DNA from: CAZYTX01 sp964650485
GTDB lineage: Bacteria > RBG-13-61-14 > DATKZS01
NCBI GenBank assembly: GCA_964650485.1
Contig: CAZYTX010000013.1
Location: 1-64,000, forward strand
Length of the DNA stretch: 64,000 bases
Reading direction: 5' to 3'
Within the stretch, counting starts at the first letter, position 1. Each line of letters begins with the position of its first letter. The notes beneath the pieces are model-generated. The model had not been told where the DNA came from, searched no databases, and worked only from the letters and a program-made list of their open reading frames with translations. A program made the position numbers and the translations under genes. Positions 8,573-17,672 of this stretch are shown here, one piece after another.

Positions 8573-9412
8573 TCATTTGCCACCGAACTGCGGGTTCTCC
8601 TGTCTCTCGTAACCCTCCGGCGCCTCAAAGATGGAGTCGGGGACGTCTCCTTTATCTATCTTTTTAAGCATGGACTCGTTCACCTTTCTCCCCTTTGAAT
8701 AATTTATGGATTTAACCGGGAAATTTTCCTGGTCGAAAAACCTTTGCTGGTCCACGGCGCCGCTCTCGCTCCCCGGCCGCAAGCTCTTTGTTGTCTCGGC
8801 TACTTTTTCCCCGAAGTCGCTCATCCTGGAGAGCATGTCGTAATCCTCTTCACTCAGCGCGCCGATGTCCGTGACCCACAGCTCGCTCACCTTGTCTCCG
8901 TCCCTGTATGCTTCATACTTATCGCAGGTCCACTTCCCCACCTTTACGCCGCTGTCCACCTTCTTAAGCTGAACCTTTTCAGGCTCGGGCGGGGCCTTGT
9001 GTTCCATTCTTTGCCTTGCCATCTCCCTCATGGCCGGGGGCATATTCTTCATTGCTTCTTCCATCTTCTCCCTGGTCTCCTCCGCGCTCTTCTTCATCTC
9101 TTTGATGTCTTCTTCCGTGATCTTCTGGTACTCTTTTTCACGGTGATTCAGGATCAGCATGAACTCATCGCCAGAATCGTTGCGATAGATCATCGAGATC
9201 GGGGGAGCGTTTTTTTGCTCCGGGATATTGTCGGTCCTGATCCCCTTGTCGCCTAGGCGTATTTTCATCTTCATTTCCGAAGACCCCTGGGTTCCAGGGG
9301 AGTCATAAGACTTGCTCTTGCTTACTATGGTCGCGTCGGCAAGGGCCTGCGTGCCCTGCATCAGGGAAAAGCACATTACGAATAACAACGGTAGAATACT
9401 TATACGAATCAT
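8573..9412 (-). CDS. Secreted DUF4412-like protein
   Basis: The 279-residue product has an N-terminal signal peptide (MIRISILPLLFVMCFSLMQG, cleaved near ALA-DA). A periplasmic domain follows with alternating short strands (MKIRLGDKGIRTDN, SMIYRNDSGDEFMLIL), a charged helix rich in Glu/Lys/Met (about 95-140), and a second half with GKWTCDKYEAYRDG and SELWVTD. This pattern matches DUF4412-type proteins, which are exported and of unknown role, often compared with the LolA/LppX-like beta fold. The ATG at 9412 follows AAGGAGGCGGAGA and is preferred over an earlier frame extension. It precedes the thrS promoter but has its own unit. Confidence 0.65.
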   Translation of the reverse strand: MIRISILPLLFVMCFSLMQGTQALADATIVSKSKSYDSPGTQGSSEMKMKIRLGDKGIRTDNIPEQKNAPPISMIYRNDSGDEFMLILNHREKEYQKITEEDIKEMKKSAEETREKMEEAMKNMPPAMREMARQRMEHKAPPEPEKVQLKKVDSGVKVGKWTCDKYEAYRDGDKVSELWVTDIGALSEEDYDMLSRMSDFGEKVAETTKSLRPGSESGAVDQQRFFDQENFPVKSINYSKGRKVNESMLKKIDKGDVPDSIFEAPEGYERQENPQFGGK

Positions 9413-9563
9413 TTCTCCGCCTCCTTTAATCGAATTGAGCCACACCCCCAGGGGACGCGGTGTGCTGCCGGGGAAGGATTGTTGCTGTATTTTTTCTTTA
9501 CGTATTGCATTCTATTGCGGGACCAGGAGGACGGAGCATTCAAGCTCTGGCCGCATACTTTGC

Positions 9564-9605
9564 CTTTCGTTCATTTAACATAATAATCTTGATTGACTTG
9601 TCAAG
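9564..9605 (-). promoter_or_regulatory. Weak candidate promoter for the DUF4412-like gene
   Basis: On the minus strand TTGACA near 9603 is followed after 16 nt by TATGTT. The -35 forms part of the inverted repeat TTGAC-TT-GTCAA, which might also bind a regulator. The -10 match is poor, and the 5' leader would be about 170 nt. Confidence 0.3.
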
Positions 9606-9618
9606 GGGTATTGTGTGC

Positions 9619-10761
9619 TCAGTTGTCGTTTATTATTGTATGGATTCTTTCAGCCGTGATCCCGGCTATTTTCGCGGCGCCTTCGGCAGTGAGATGCACG
9701 TGGTCCAGAAAGTATGATGCCTTGCCGGTCATTTCCCTGGAGGCGTCTATGACCTCCACCTGCTTTTCCCTGGCCACCTGGAACACCGTCTCGTCCGTCA
9801 GCCGGAAAGCGGTGCACAGTTCCTCGTGGTCCATGGACACCAGCCCGTATCGGATCCGGTTCCTCTCTTCGGGTGTGTTCCCCGGAGAGACCAGCCGCGC
9901 CTGGGTCATGAGCACCGGCTTTGCGCCGGCGCACATCGCCATCTCCACGAACATCACCAGGTTGATGCGGTACTGTTTCAATCCCGCGGCCTTGAGTCCC
10001 TCATTCTGCTCCCCTGCGGGAAGCCCCGTTGCAGGCGGCTCCCTCAAATGGCTTGTTCCTTCCCGGCCCAGGTTAAGCTTTCTTGCCACGCGGAACTCCC
10101 GCATAAGAAGGTATAGCTTTGAGTGGCTGCCGAGGAACCGGTCAAAAGGCCCGGTGTAATAAAGCCTGTAATCGAAGCCCGGTCTGTAAGGCTTGTAAGC
10201 TCGCAAGAGCGGCTCGTCCGACTTGAAGTACTTTAAGTCGTTCCATGCGTTATACAGTATTACATAGTCGGGCTCGAACAGGTGCCCCTCGGCAAACAGC
10301 CTCCCGAAAGAATCGAATGATGCATGGCCAGGCGCTCCCGCGTTTATCACCCCGGCCCGTGAAAGACCGGCCTGGTGCAGCCGCTCCTCGAGCATCTGCG
10401 GCCAGGCCAGTTCGCCCTCCTCTCCCGCAAGGAACACCGCGGAGCCGCCGAAGACCATGATCCTGAACTCCCCTTCCGGCTTCTTCGCCGGGAAGTCACT
10501 GCCACGGAAGCCGTGCCTGTTTACCCGGAACAGGCGCCGGCCCCACTTCACCACCTCCTGCTCTTTTCTGGGCAGCACGTGTCGGCTGAAGAGAGAGGGC
10601 GCGTACTGGAGGGGCCGGTTCTCAGGGTCGCCGGGGTCGGTTACATCCCCCTGGTAAAAGTGCCTTACGTATACTTCACCGGCTGCTGCCAAGAGGAGCG
10701 TGAGAGAAGCCCAGATGGCGGCTGAGAATGCTATCCTCTTTTTAAGCGGCGTCCTGTTCAT
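9619..10761 (-). CDS. SGNH/GDSL hydrolase-like protein with membrane anchor
   Basis: The 380-residue protein starts with a basic stretch and one hydrophobic segment (about 8-30), followed by an extracytoplasmic domain. Block I appears as IMVFGGSAVF (a GxS in place of the usual GDS). Later blocks include VINAGAPGHASF, YNAWNDLKYF (the N/GxND type block III) and the terminal DHVHLTAEGAAKIA, which supplies the Asp and His of the catalytic dyad. This is the SGNH hydrolase fold used by esterases and by O-acetyl transfer enzymes on envelope polymers. The substrate is unknown. It is transcribed in the same direction as the next gene downstream, 206 nt away. Confidence 0.75.
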   Translation of the reverse strand: MNRTPLKKRIAFSAAIWASLTLLLAAAGEVYVRHFYQGDVTDPGDPENRPLQYAPSLFSRHVLPRKEQEVVKWGRRLFRVNRHGFRGSDFPAKKPEGEFRIMVFGGSAVFLAGEEGELAWPQMLEERLHQAGLSRAGVINAGAPGHASFDSFGRLFAEGHLFEPDYVILYNAWNDLKYFKSDEPLLRAYKPYRPGFDYRLYYTGPFDRFLGSHSKLYLLMREFRVARKLNLGREGTSHLREPPATGLPAGEQNEGLKAAGLKQYRINLVMFVEMAMCAGAKPVLMTQARLVSPGNTPEERNRIRYGLVSMDHEELCTAFRLTDETVFQVAREKQVEVIDASREMTGKASYFLDHVHLTAEGAAKIAGITAERIHTIINDN

Positions 10762-10854
10762 AACCGCCCTTCCCTGGACAGATACAAATGCTGCATACCA
10801 GGAATCTTAGTCGCAAACCGCGGGCCTCTCAAGCCGGAGGAGACTCGATTTGCT

Positions 10855-10883
10855 CTGGAACTTTTTCGTGGAATAATTATAAT
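10855..10883 (+). promoter_or_regulatory. Candidate promoter of the FBP aldolase gene
   Basis: A perfect TATAAT (10878-10883) lies 17 nt after CTGGAA, a weak -35. The start would fall near 10890, about 45 nt before the aldolase ATG. Confidence 0.5.
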
Positions 10884-10935
10884 GTGAGTGTTGCGTTTCA
10901 TAAGTCTTTCAACTAAACCCAAAGGAGGAGTATCA

Positions 10936-11988
10936 ATGTCAGATAAAATCGCCGAGATACTGGGGCCGGAGGCCGATGATCTTCTGGGCCACGAATGCGA
11001 GACCATTGCCGCGTCCAGCCTGCACCTGCCCGGCCCGGACTTTCTGGACCGGGTGGTGGCCGGCTCGGACCGTCCCACCCGGGTGCTCTCCAGCATGCAT
11101 TCCTTTTTCAACCACGGCCGGCTCGCCGGCACCGGGTACCTGTCCATACTCCCGGTGGACCAGGGCATCGAGCACTCCGCGGGGGCATCCTTCGCGCCCA
11201 ACCCCGAGTACCTCGACCCCGAGAACATCATCAAGCTGGCCATGGAGGGAGGGTGCAACGGTGTGGCCTCGACACTTGGGGTGCTGGGGGCCCAGGCCAG
11301 GAAGTACGCCCACAAGATACCCATGGTCCTGAAGATCAACCACAACGAGCTGCTCACCTACCCCAACATGTACGACCAGACCATGTTCGCCGGGGTGGAG
11401 CAGGCCTTCGAGCTGGGGGCCCAGGCAGTGGGGGCCACCATATACTTCGGCTCCGAGAACTGCCGCCGCCAGATTCAGGAGGTCTCCGAGGCCTTCAGGC
11501 TGGCGCACGACCTGGGCATGTTCACCATACTCTGGTGCTACTTGCGCAACCCGGCCTTCAAGAAGGGGGACACCGACTACCACACCGCAGCGGACCTCAC
11601 CGGCCAGGCCAACCACATCGGGGCCACCATAGAGGCTGACATAGTAAAGCAGAAGCAGCCCGAGGTAAACGACGGGTACAGGAACCTGAACTTCGGAAAG
11701 ACCAACAAGCTGGTCTACGAAAAGCTCACCTCCGAACACATGATAGACCTCACACGATACCAGGTGGCAAACTGCTACATGGGAAGGGTGGGCCTCATAA
11801 ACTCGGGCGGGGCCTCGGGAAAGAACGACCTACAGCAGGCGGTCAAGACCGCGGTCATTAACAAACGCGCCGGCGGCATGGGCATGATCTCCGGCCGCAA
11901 GGCCTTCCAGCGTCCCATGAAGGAAGGGGTCGAGCTCCTGAACGCCATCCAGGACGTGTACCTCTCGAACGAGGTCACAATAGCCTAG
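10936..11988 (+). CDS. fbaB: Class I fructose-bisphosphate aldolase
   Basis: The 350-residue protein belongs to the DhnA/FbaB-type class I aldolases, which form a Schiff base with lysine and need no metal. Visible landmarks are YLSILPVDQGIEHSAGASFA (about 63-82), the MVLKINHNE strand, QAVGATIYFGSENCRRQ, and the C-terminal GMGMISGRKAFQRPMKEGV phosphate-binding segment. It cleaves fructose 1,6-bisphosphate into two triose phosphates, in glycolysis or gluconeogenesis. The ATG at 10936 follows AAAGGAGGAGTATCA; the frame extends further upstream but without support. It stands as a single gene ahead of an unrelated outer-membrane protein. Confidence 0.92.
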   Translation: MSDKIAEILGPEADDLLGHECETIAASSLHLPGPDFLDRVVAGSDRPTRVLSSMHSFFNHGRLAGTGYLSILPVDQGIEHSAGASFAPNPEYLDPENIIKLAMEGGCNGVASTLGVLGAQARKYAHKIPMVLKINHNELLTYPNMYDQTMFAGVEQAFELGAQAVGATIYFGSENCRRQIQEVSEAFRLAHDLGMFTILWCYLRNPAFKKGDTDYHTAADLTGQANHIGATIEADIVKQKQPEVNDGYRNLNFGKTNKLVYEKLTSEHMIDLTRYQVANCYMGRVGLINSGGASGKNDLQQAVKTAVINKRAGGMGMISGRKAFQRPMKEGVELLNAIQDVYLSNEVTIA

Positions 11989-12080
11989 GTTGATTGTTGA
12001 ACGGAACTATTGGCTCTGGTGAGCAGGACGGGAAGGTGTTATTTTCAGCCGAAGTACAAGGGATGAGAAGGAGGAGTGTG

Positions 12081-12989
12081 ATGAAAAAGGAGATTGCATT
12101 GTTTATGGCAGCCCTGGTTCTCGGTTTCTCCGGGCCGGCCATGGCTGCAATGGGCAATGAGGAGAGGGTGCACTTCAGGCTCAACTACTGGGTGTCCAAC
12201 TTCACCGGGCACCTGGAGATCGGGGACATAGATGTCAATTACCAGGACGTTGCAGACGCGGAAATCGAGTCCACCAGACTCGATCTGGAGGACCAGATCG
12301 GCATTGACAACCCCCAGAACATACTGGGATTCGACGTCTACCTGCGCTGGAGCCAGAGGTTCAGGAGCGAGTACGGGTTCTATTACGTCCCTCTCGGCGG
12401 CGGAAAGCAGAACCTGATCGAGGACGAGTACGTGCTGGGCTACAAGATTCCCGAGGACAACAAGCTCGAGACCGACCTGAGCTTTTACGACCTGTACGCA
12501 AAGAACTCCCTGGTGCTCTTTGACCGGGAGAAGTTCGTGCTGGACATCTACAGCCAGGTGGACTTTTACGTGTGGAGCTTCTCTTTCCAGGGCACGGCCG
12601 AGACCATGGAAGGGGACACGGTAGTGACCGAAGAGCTGGACGAGTCCGAGTCCTTGACCGTGCCTCTTGTCACCTTCGGGCTCGGAGTTCAGTACACCTT
12701 TCCATACGACATCACCGCTTACGGCACCATCGGGGGCACCGGCTTCAGCCTGAGCAACCCGGTGGAAGACGTTGAAAAGGTGAGCCTGTCACTGCTGGAT
12801 CTGAAGCTGGGCGTGGACTGGAGGTACAGGTGGTTTTTGGCCGGACTGTGCTACAGGCACATAAACAACCGATTCAGCTTAAAGCCCGAGGTGACCGTGG
12901 AGGAGGACGGCGTGGAGGTTGCCGTGCCCGAGGTCAACTACGATTTCACCAACTCGGGGGTTATGCTCTCAGTGGGAGCGGTGTTTTAG
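12081..12989 (+). CDS. Predicted outer-membrane beta-barrel protein
   Basis: The 302-residue product has a clean signal peptide (MKKEIALFMAALVLGFSGPAMA). The mature part alternates amphipathic strands such as FRLNYWVSNFTGHLEIG, DVYLRWSQRFRSEYGFYYV and FLAGLCYRHINNRFSL, and ends in hydrophobic VMLSVGAVF with a terminal aromatic Phe. That is the usual signature of BAM-inserted outer-membrane proteins. I do not recognise a specific porin family. The ATG at 12081 follows AAGGAGGAGTGTG and is chosen over upstream in-frame codons. Acidic residues are frequent in the loops. Confidence 0.7.
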   Translation: MKKEIALFMAALVLGFSGPAMAAMGNEERVHFRLNYWVSNFTGHLEIGDIDVNYQDVADAEIESTRLDLEDQIGIDNPQNILGFDVYLRWSQRFRSEYGFYYVPLGGGKQNLIEDEYVLGYKIPEDNKLETDLSFYDLYAKNSLVLFDREKFVLDIYSQVDFYVWSFSFQGTAETMEGDTVVTEELDESESLTVPLVTFGLGVQYTFPYDITAYGTIGGTGFSLSNPVEDVEKVSLSLLDLKLGVDWRYRWFLAGLCYRHINNRFSLKPEVTVEEDGVEVAVPEVNYDFTNSGVMLSVGAVF

Positions 12990-13211
12990 GGGTGAGGGGT
13001 GAGATGTGAGTTTTGAGAGATGACTATGAGCTTTTAGAAAATGATGCTCAAACCTCACAAATCATAACTCGAACTTGGAATACTGACCCGCTTCACTCTC
13101 TGGTAGCGGCCACAACAGCATTATATCACCTTTCTTTTTTGAGATTTATACGTTGTGTCCTCTCTGAAAACCCGCGGGCATGACACCCGGGATTTTTATG
13201 CCCCCTGGAAA

Positions 13212-13240
13212 TTGACACCCCCCAATCCATCGACTATAAT
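13212..13240 (+). promoter_or_regulatory. Consensus sigma70 promoter of uppP
   Basis: TTGACA (13212-13217) and TATAAT (13235-13240) are both perfect and 17 nt apart. The start near 13247 leaves a leader of about 11 nt before the uppP ATG. Confidence 0.85.
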
Positions 13241-13257
13241 AAGTATAAGGATTTTAA

Positions 13258-14085
13258 ATGGATTCCCCTGTGGTTCAGGCTCTGGTGCTAGGCGTTTTGC
13301 AGGGTCTTACCGAGTTTCTGCCCGTGTCCAGCTCAGGGCACCTGGCCCTGGCCCAGCAGATAATACCCGGCTTTGATCAGCCGGGGGTGCTCCTTGACGT
13401 AATGTTGCACGTGGGCACCCTGGCCGCGGTGCTGGTGTATTTCAGGAGCGAGCTCCTTCGTATGGCATCTCTCGTGGTAGGGGCCCTTTCAGGCCGAGGG
13501 GCAGACGACGGCCAGTCCGCGCGGCTCCTCCTGGGCATCGGGGCGGCCTTTGTGCCTACCGCGGTTATAGGGTTTGCGCTCGCGGGCCGGGTGGAAGCCT
13601 TGTTCGAGAGCGCCGCGGGAGTGGGCGCGGCCCTTATATGCACGGGGCTGCTTCTTGCCGGAGGCGAGTTCTGCGCCAGGTTCTTTGCAGCGAGAGGGGA
13701 AGTGCCCGGGCCGGGCCGGAGCTTTCTCATAGGCATTGCTCAGGGCATGGCCGTGATACCCGGCATCTCCCGGTCCGGGGCCACCATATCCGTGGCCCGG
13801 GCCTTGCGGGTTCCCGGGTTCCAGGCGGCCAGGTTCTCGTTCTTGGCATCCATACCCGCGGTCATGGGGGCCGCGGGCTACACCATAGTGGAGAACGCAG
13901 GCGCCATAAGGGAGTTCTCCGCGACACAGGTCACGGCCTACCTGCTGGGTCCCCTGGCCGCGGGCGCGGTTGGCTACGCGGCCATCGCGGTGGTGATCAG
14001 GGCGGTCGAGAGCGGCAGGTTCGGGTGGTTCGCAATTTATTGTTTCGCATTGGGGGGCGCGGCGATTATCACCGCTGTTACCTGA
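13258..14085 (+). CDS. uppP: Undecaprenyl-diphosphatase
   Basis: The 275-residue membrane enzyme removes a phosphate from undecaprenyl diphosphate, recycling the lipid carrier for peptidoglycan and polysaccharide export. The two BacA signatures are present: LQGLTEFLPVSSSGHLALAQ (about 14-33) and IPGISRSGATISVARAL (about 167-183), including the catalytic Glu and the PGxSRSG loop. About eight hydrophobic segments are visible. The ATG is right after a short leader from a consensus promoter; only a weak AAGG lies upstream. Length is typical for the family. Confidence 0.95.
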   Translation: MDSPVVQALVLGVLQGLTEFLPVSSSGHLALAQQIIPGFDQPGVLLDVMLHVGTLAAVLVYFRSELLRMASLVVGALSGRGADDGQSARLLLGIGAAFVPTAVIGFALAGRVEALFESAAGVGAALICTGLLLAGGEFCARFFAARGEVPGPGRSFLIGIAQGMAVIPGISRSGATISVARALRVPGFQAARFSFLASIPAVMGAAGYTIVENAGAIREFSATQVTAYLLGPLAAGAVGYAAIAVVIRAVESGRFGWFAIYCFALGGAAIITAVT

Positions 14086-14100
14086 AGCGAAGAATTGTAT

Positions 14101-14332
14101 CGCACAGAGGCACGGAGGACACAGAGAATTCGGGATTTTGTTTTGGATCGGAGGGAAGGAGATCAAATCCTGTGATTGAGCTTGAGGGAGGCAAACGGTT
14201 TGAAAGTCATTTTCCACACAGGAAAAAATGGGGCCTTATTATTCAGCTCTGCCTGCATCCGCATGACGGGCTTGCAAGAAAAAAGCTGACTTTGCTCTGT
14301 CTTCCTCTGTGTCCTCTGCGCCTCTGTGTGAA
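14101..14332. repeat. Inverted CACAGAG repeat pair without a gene
   Basis: The left arm (14101-14126, CGCACAGAGGCACGGAGGAC) and right arm (14301-14332, its inverted counterpart) enclose about 175 nt in which I find no gene. The arrangement mirrors the pair that frames the GxxExxY gene at 3626-4065, so this may be a non-autonomous or decayed form. It fills most of the uppP-ftsK gap. Confidence 0.7.
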
Positions 14333-14402
14333 ATAATATTTTATTTTGGGCAAGCATGGCGTGGGACATAAATTTCGAGTTTAAACACTGAGCAAAAGCG
14401 GG

Positions 14403-16763
14403 GTGGAAGCGGTGAAAGCTGAGATCATGACGTTGAAGCGCAAGCAGGAGCTTTTGGGTGTGGTGCTCGGTTTCGGGGCCTTGTTCATATTGCTTTGCCT
14501 TGCAAGCTACTCACCCAAGGACCCTTGTCTTCTCTTGAGAGGCGGCCTCACCCGGCCGGTACACAACTGGATGGGGCCTTTCGGCGCCACTGTTTCAGGC
14601 TGGCTCATGGCCGCGGTGGGGTTCTCGGCCTGGCTGCTGTTCCCTGCACTTGCGGCACTGGCAGCGCGGTCTTTCATGGGAATGGCCTTACTAAATGACA
14701 AGGGCAAGCTGAGGCTATTAGCAAGGCTCACAGGCTGCGCTGTTCTGGTCCTGTCAGCCTCGGTCTTCCTGGAGCTGGGTTTCGGAAAGGTCAGCGTCCA
14801 CGGAGAGGCGGTAAGGGCCGGGGGCATGGCCGGCCTGGCCTTCGGCTCCTGGGTCGAGGGTGTGCTGGGCCTTCTCGGCTCCCTTTTCCTGGCGGCGCTG
14901 CTTGCGGTCGTCTCCCTCATGGCCGCGGTGGATTTCTCTCCCGTAAGGGCGGGCAGGCTGGTGGTCGCGGCCGGGTCATGGCTTGCTTCCAGCTCAAGGG
15001 AGTTCCTCACAAGGTGGCGCGAGGCCAGGAGGCGCCACAAGGACGTGGCCAGGGAAAGGGAGGAGATCAAGCAGTCCCGGTCCCAGCCGGACATAAAGAT
15101 AGTGGTGGAGGAGACGCCCGAGCAGAAAAAGCCAAGGCCGACGAAGCCCAAGCAGGTGAAGATGCCATTCGCCAAGGAGGGAACCTACGAGCTTCCCTCC
15201 CCGGACCTCCTGGACCAGCCCTCTGGCTCGCACATGAAGATAAACCAGGAGAGCCTGATCATGAACGCCCGCATCCTGGAGAGCAAGCTGCGCGACTTCG
15301 GGGTTTCCGGCGAGGTGGTCGAGGTGCAGCCCGGACCGGTGATCACCATGTACGAGTACAGGCCCGGCCCGGGGGTCAAGATCACCAAGATAGCCAACCT
15401 GGCCGACGACCTGGCCATGGCCCTGTCCGCCATGTCGGTCCGCATCATCGCCCCCATACCGGGCAAGGACGTGATCGGAATCGAGATATCGAACAGCGAC
15501 CGCGAGACCGTGAACCTGAGGGAGGTCATCGAGTCGGAAAAGTACTCGAAGCTCAAGACACCCCTGCCCATGGCGCTTGGCATGTCCATCACCGGGAAGC
15601 CGTACGCATTCGACCTTAGAAGGTCGCCGCACCTCCTGGTGGCCGGGGCCACCGGGTCTGGAAAAAGCGTGAGCCTGAACTCCATGATAATGAGCGTGCT
15701 CTTCAGGAGCACCCCCAGGCAGGTGCGCATGCTCATGATAGACCCCAAGCGGCTGGAGCTGTCAGTGTACGAGGGCATACCGCACCTCATGCACCCGGTG
15801 ATCGCAGACCCCAAGGACGCGTCATCAGCCCTCAAGTGGGCGGTGGCGGAGATGGACAGGCGATACTCGCTTTTGGCCGAGCAGGGGGTGAGGCATATTG
15901 ACTCTTACAACCGCCTGGCTGCAAAGAAGGGCAAAGGCAAGGGCAAAGAGAAGCCCGAAAAGTCCAAGGAGCCTGCATCCGAGGAGACCACAAAGCAGGC
16001 CGCGACCAAGGGCGACACCGTGATCCTGCCCGGGAGGGAGAACGGCCAGGCAATGGAGGTCAAGGAGAACATAGAGCGGGCAACCGCGGAGCCGCCGCAG
16101 GAGCCGCTCCCGCTGCTCCTTATAATAATTGACGAGCTCGCGGACCTGATGATGGTGGCGGCCCGTGACATCGAGGAGTCCATATGCCGGCTGGCGCAGA
16201 TGGCCAGGGCCGCGGGCATACACCTGATCCTGGCCACCCAGAGGCCCTCGGTGGACGTGATCACCGGTCTTATAAAGGCCAACTTCCCATCCAGGATAGG
16301 CTTCAAGGTGGCCTCAAAGACGGACTCCAGGACCATACTGGACTTAAACGGCGCGGAGAGGCTTTTGGGACAGGGGGACATGCTGTTCCTCGCTCCCGGA
16401 ACCTCCAGCCTGGAGAGGCTGCACGGGGCGTACGTGTCGGATGAGGAGATAAAGGAAGTGGTCGGGTTCTGGAAGGAGCAGGGCGAGCCTTCCTATGATG
16501 AAGGGATCACCGCTCCCCGCGGCGAGGACGTGGAATTAAAAGACCAGGACGTGGACGACAAGTACGAGGCCGCGCTCGGGATAGTGGTGCACACCAGGCA
16601 GGCCAGCGTGTCCATGCTGCAGAGGAAGCTGAAGATCGGGTACAACCGCTCGGCCAGGATCATCGAGCGCATGGAGGCCGAGGGCATAGTGGGGCCATCG
16701 GACGGGGTCAAGCCAAGAGAGGTGCTCATGGACCCGGCGCAACTGGAAAAAAGGGCGGGATAA
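14403..16763 (+). CDS. ftsK: DNA translocase FtsK
   Basis: The protein (up to 786 residues) has four N-terminal membrane segments (about 20-185), a short charged linker and a RecA-type motor. Walker A is GATGSGKS (about 415-422) and Walker B is LLLIIIDELADLMM (about 568-581). A C-terminal gamma winged-helix (ASVSMLQRKLKIGYNRSARI) reads KOPS-type sites. It pumps chromosome ends through the septum and activates XerCD. A Lys/Glu-rich insert of about 60 residues (about 503-566, starting AAKKGKGKGKEKPEK) lies just before Walker B, where most FtsK proteins have only a few residues. The start is uncertain: GTG 14403, GTG 14412 and ATG 14427 are all possible, and no strong ribosome site decides. Confidence 0.93.
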   Translation: MEAVKAEIMTLKRKQELLGVVLGFGALFILLCLASYSPKDPCLLLRGGLTRPVHNWMGPFGATVSGWLMAAVGFSAWLLFPALAALAARSFMGMALLNDKGKLRLLARLTGCAVLVLSASVFLELGFGKVSVHGEAVRAGGMAGLAFGSWVEGVLGLLGSLFLAALLAVVSLMAAVDFSPVRAGRLVVAAGSWLASSSREFLTRWREARRRHKDVAREREEIKQSRSQPDIKIVVEETPEQKKPRPTKPKQVKMPFAKEGTYELPSPDLLDQPSGSHMKINQESLIMNARILESKLRDFGVSGEVVEVQPGPVITMYEYRPGPGVKITKIANLADDLAMALSAMSVRIIAPIPGKDVIGIEISNSDRETVNLREVIESEKYSKLKTPLPMALGMSITGKPYAFDLRRSPHLLVAGATGSGKSVSLNSMIMSVLFRSTPRQVRMLMIDPKRLELSVYEGIPHLMHPVIADPKDASSALKWAVAEMDRRYSLLAEQGVRHIDSYNRLAAKKGKGKGKEKPEKSKEPASEETTKQAATKGDTVILPGRENGQAMEVKENIERATAEPPQEPLPLLLIIIDELADLMMVAARDIEESICRLAQMARAAGIHLILATQRPSVDVITGLIKANFPSRIGFKVASKTDSRTILDLNGAERLLGQGDMLFLAPGTSSLERLHGAYVSDEEIKEVVGFWKEQGEPSYDEGITAPRGEDVELKDQDVDDKYEAALGIVVHTRQASVSMLQRKLKIGYNRSARIIERMEAEGIVGPSDGVKPREVLMDPAQLEKRAG

Positions 16764-16818
16764 TTGTAAGTTCGAGGGGTGAGTTTTGAGTTGTGAGTTC
16801 AGGTGATTGAAGAGAATT

Positions 16819-16842
16819 TTATCGCACAGAGGCACAGAGACT
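16819..16842. repeat. Single CACAGAG repeat arm before lolA
   Basis: TTATCGCACAGAGGCACAGAG matches the arms at 14101 and 42571 but has no inverted partner nearby. It lies between ftsK and the LolA-like gene. Confidence 0.6.
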
Positions 16843-16891
16843 TTTGGAAATTTCCTTGCTGCAAGCTTTTAAAGAAACAATTTTATCTTCC

Positions 16892-16919
16892 GTAGCGTCG
16901 TCGCGCCGTGGCGTCAAAG
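16892..16919. repeat. GTAGCG...GCGCCGTGGCGTC repeat at the 5' edge of lolA
   Basis: GTAGCGTCGTCGCGCCGTGG and the following CGTCAAAG match the segment at 40432-40460 closely. It abuts the ATG of the LolA-like gene, and its in-frame translation would supply basic residues to the signal peptide if translation began upstream. Confidence 0.5.
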
Positions 16920-16921
16920 CC

Positions 16922-17647
16922 ATGTTGCTCGCACTTTTCGCCGCGGCGCTCATGGCATTCCCAGCGCACTTGCAGGCACAGGAAAATCCACCTGCAAAAC
17001 AAGAGTCCCGGAAGGATGCCGGGCCCGCTTCCGTGGCTGACCTGTCCCTGGACCAGGTGGTCGAGAAGCTGCAGGAGAACTACGAGAAGATAAAGACCTA
17101 CAGAGCGGATTTCAGCCAGGAACTCTTCTCCACCGCCCAGGGGAGGGTGGTCACCAGGGGCGAGGGCGCGGTGGTGTACAAGAAGCCCGGCATGATGAAA
17201 TGGGAGTACACCTTGCCCGAGGAGCACGTCTACATAATAAAAGGAGACACCATATGGGACTACTCGCCCGAAGACTCCGAGGCCTACGTGCTGCCGGTGG
17301 GTGACGCGCTTTACAAGTCTTTCCTGCTGGGGCTGGGCGACATCAGTGCGGATTTCGAGATCAGCTTCCACGCCGGCCGCAAGAAGGACCGGCAGGGACG
17401 CTTCCAGCTAGACCTGGTGCCCAGGGAAAAGAAGGCCCGGGAGACCATCGGGACCATCACCATCAAGGTCTCGCCCGAGGATTTCCTGGTCAGGGAGACG
17501 CAGCTTGTTGACCCTCTGGGGAACCGGAACACCATCAGGTTCAAAAACATGAAGATGAACCCCGAGGTCAATAAAGAAGAGTTCGAGTTCCAGCCCCCGC
17601 CCGGCACCGAGGTCATAAAAGAATTTGAGCGGACGCCGCCCGAGTAA
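16922..17647 (+). CDS. lolA: Outer-membrane lipoprotein carrier protein, LolA family
   Basis: The product (241 residues from ATG 16922) has a hydrophobic leader (LLALFAAALMAFPAHLQA). A LolA-type half-barrel follows: LDQVVEKLQENYEKIKTYRA, then DFSQELFSTAQGRVV, YKKPGMMKWEYTLPEEHVYI and a late strand NRNTIRFKNMKMN. LolA shuttles lipoproteins across the periplasm from LolCDE to LolB. The signal peptide has almost no basic residues from this ATG. The frame is open back to TTG codons at 16844 and 16856, which would add RRGVK, so the true start is unsure. That upstream part consists of dispersed repeats. It follows ftsK, a common pairing. Confidence 0.85.
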   Translation: MLLALFAAALMAFPAHLQAQENPPAKQESRKDAGPASVADLSLDQVVEKLQENYEKIKTYRADFSQELFSTAQGRVVTRGEGAVVYKKPGMMKWEYTLPEEHVYIIKGDTIWDYSPEDSEAYVLPVGDALYKSFLLGLGDISADFEISFHAGRKKDRQGRFQLDLVPREKKARETIGTITIKVSPEDFLVRETQLVDPLGNRNTIRFKNMKMNPEVNKEEFEFQPPPGTEVIKEFERTPPE

Positions 17648-17672
17648 TTGAGTAGCAGGTATCATTTCAGGG

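Noticed and set aside
10939..11739. 266-codon minus-strand frame
   Set aside because: It lies antisense to FBP aldolase, is rich in Gly/Val/Leu from codon mirroring, and has no start signals.
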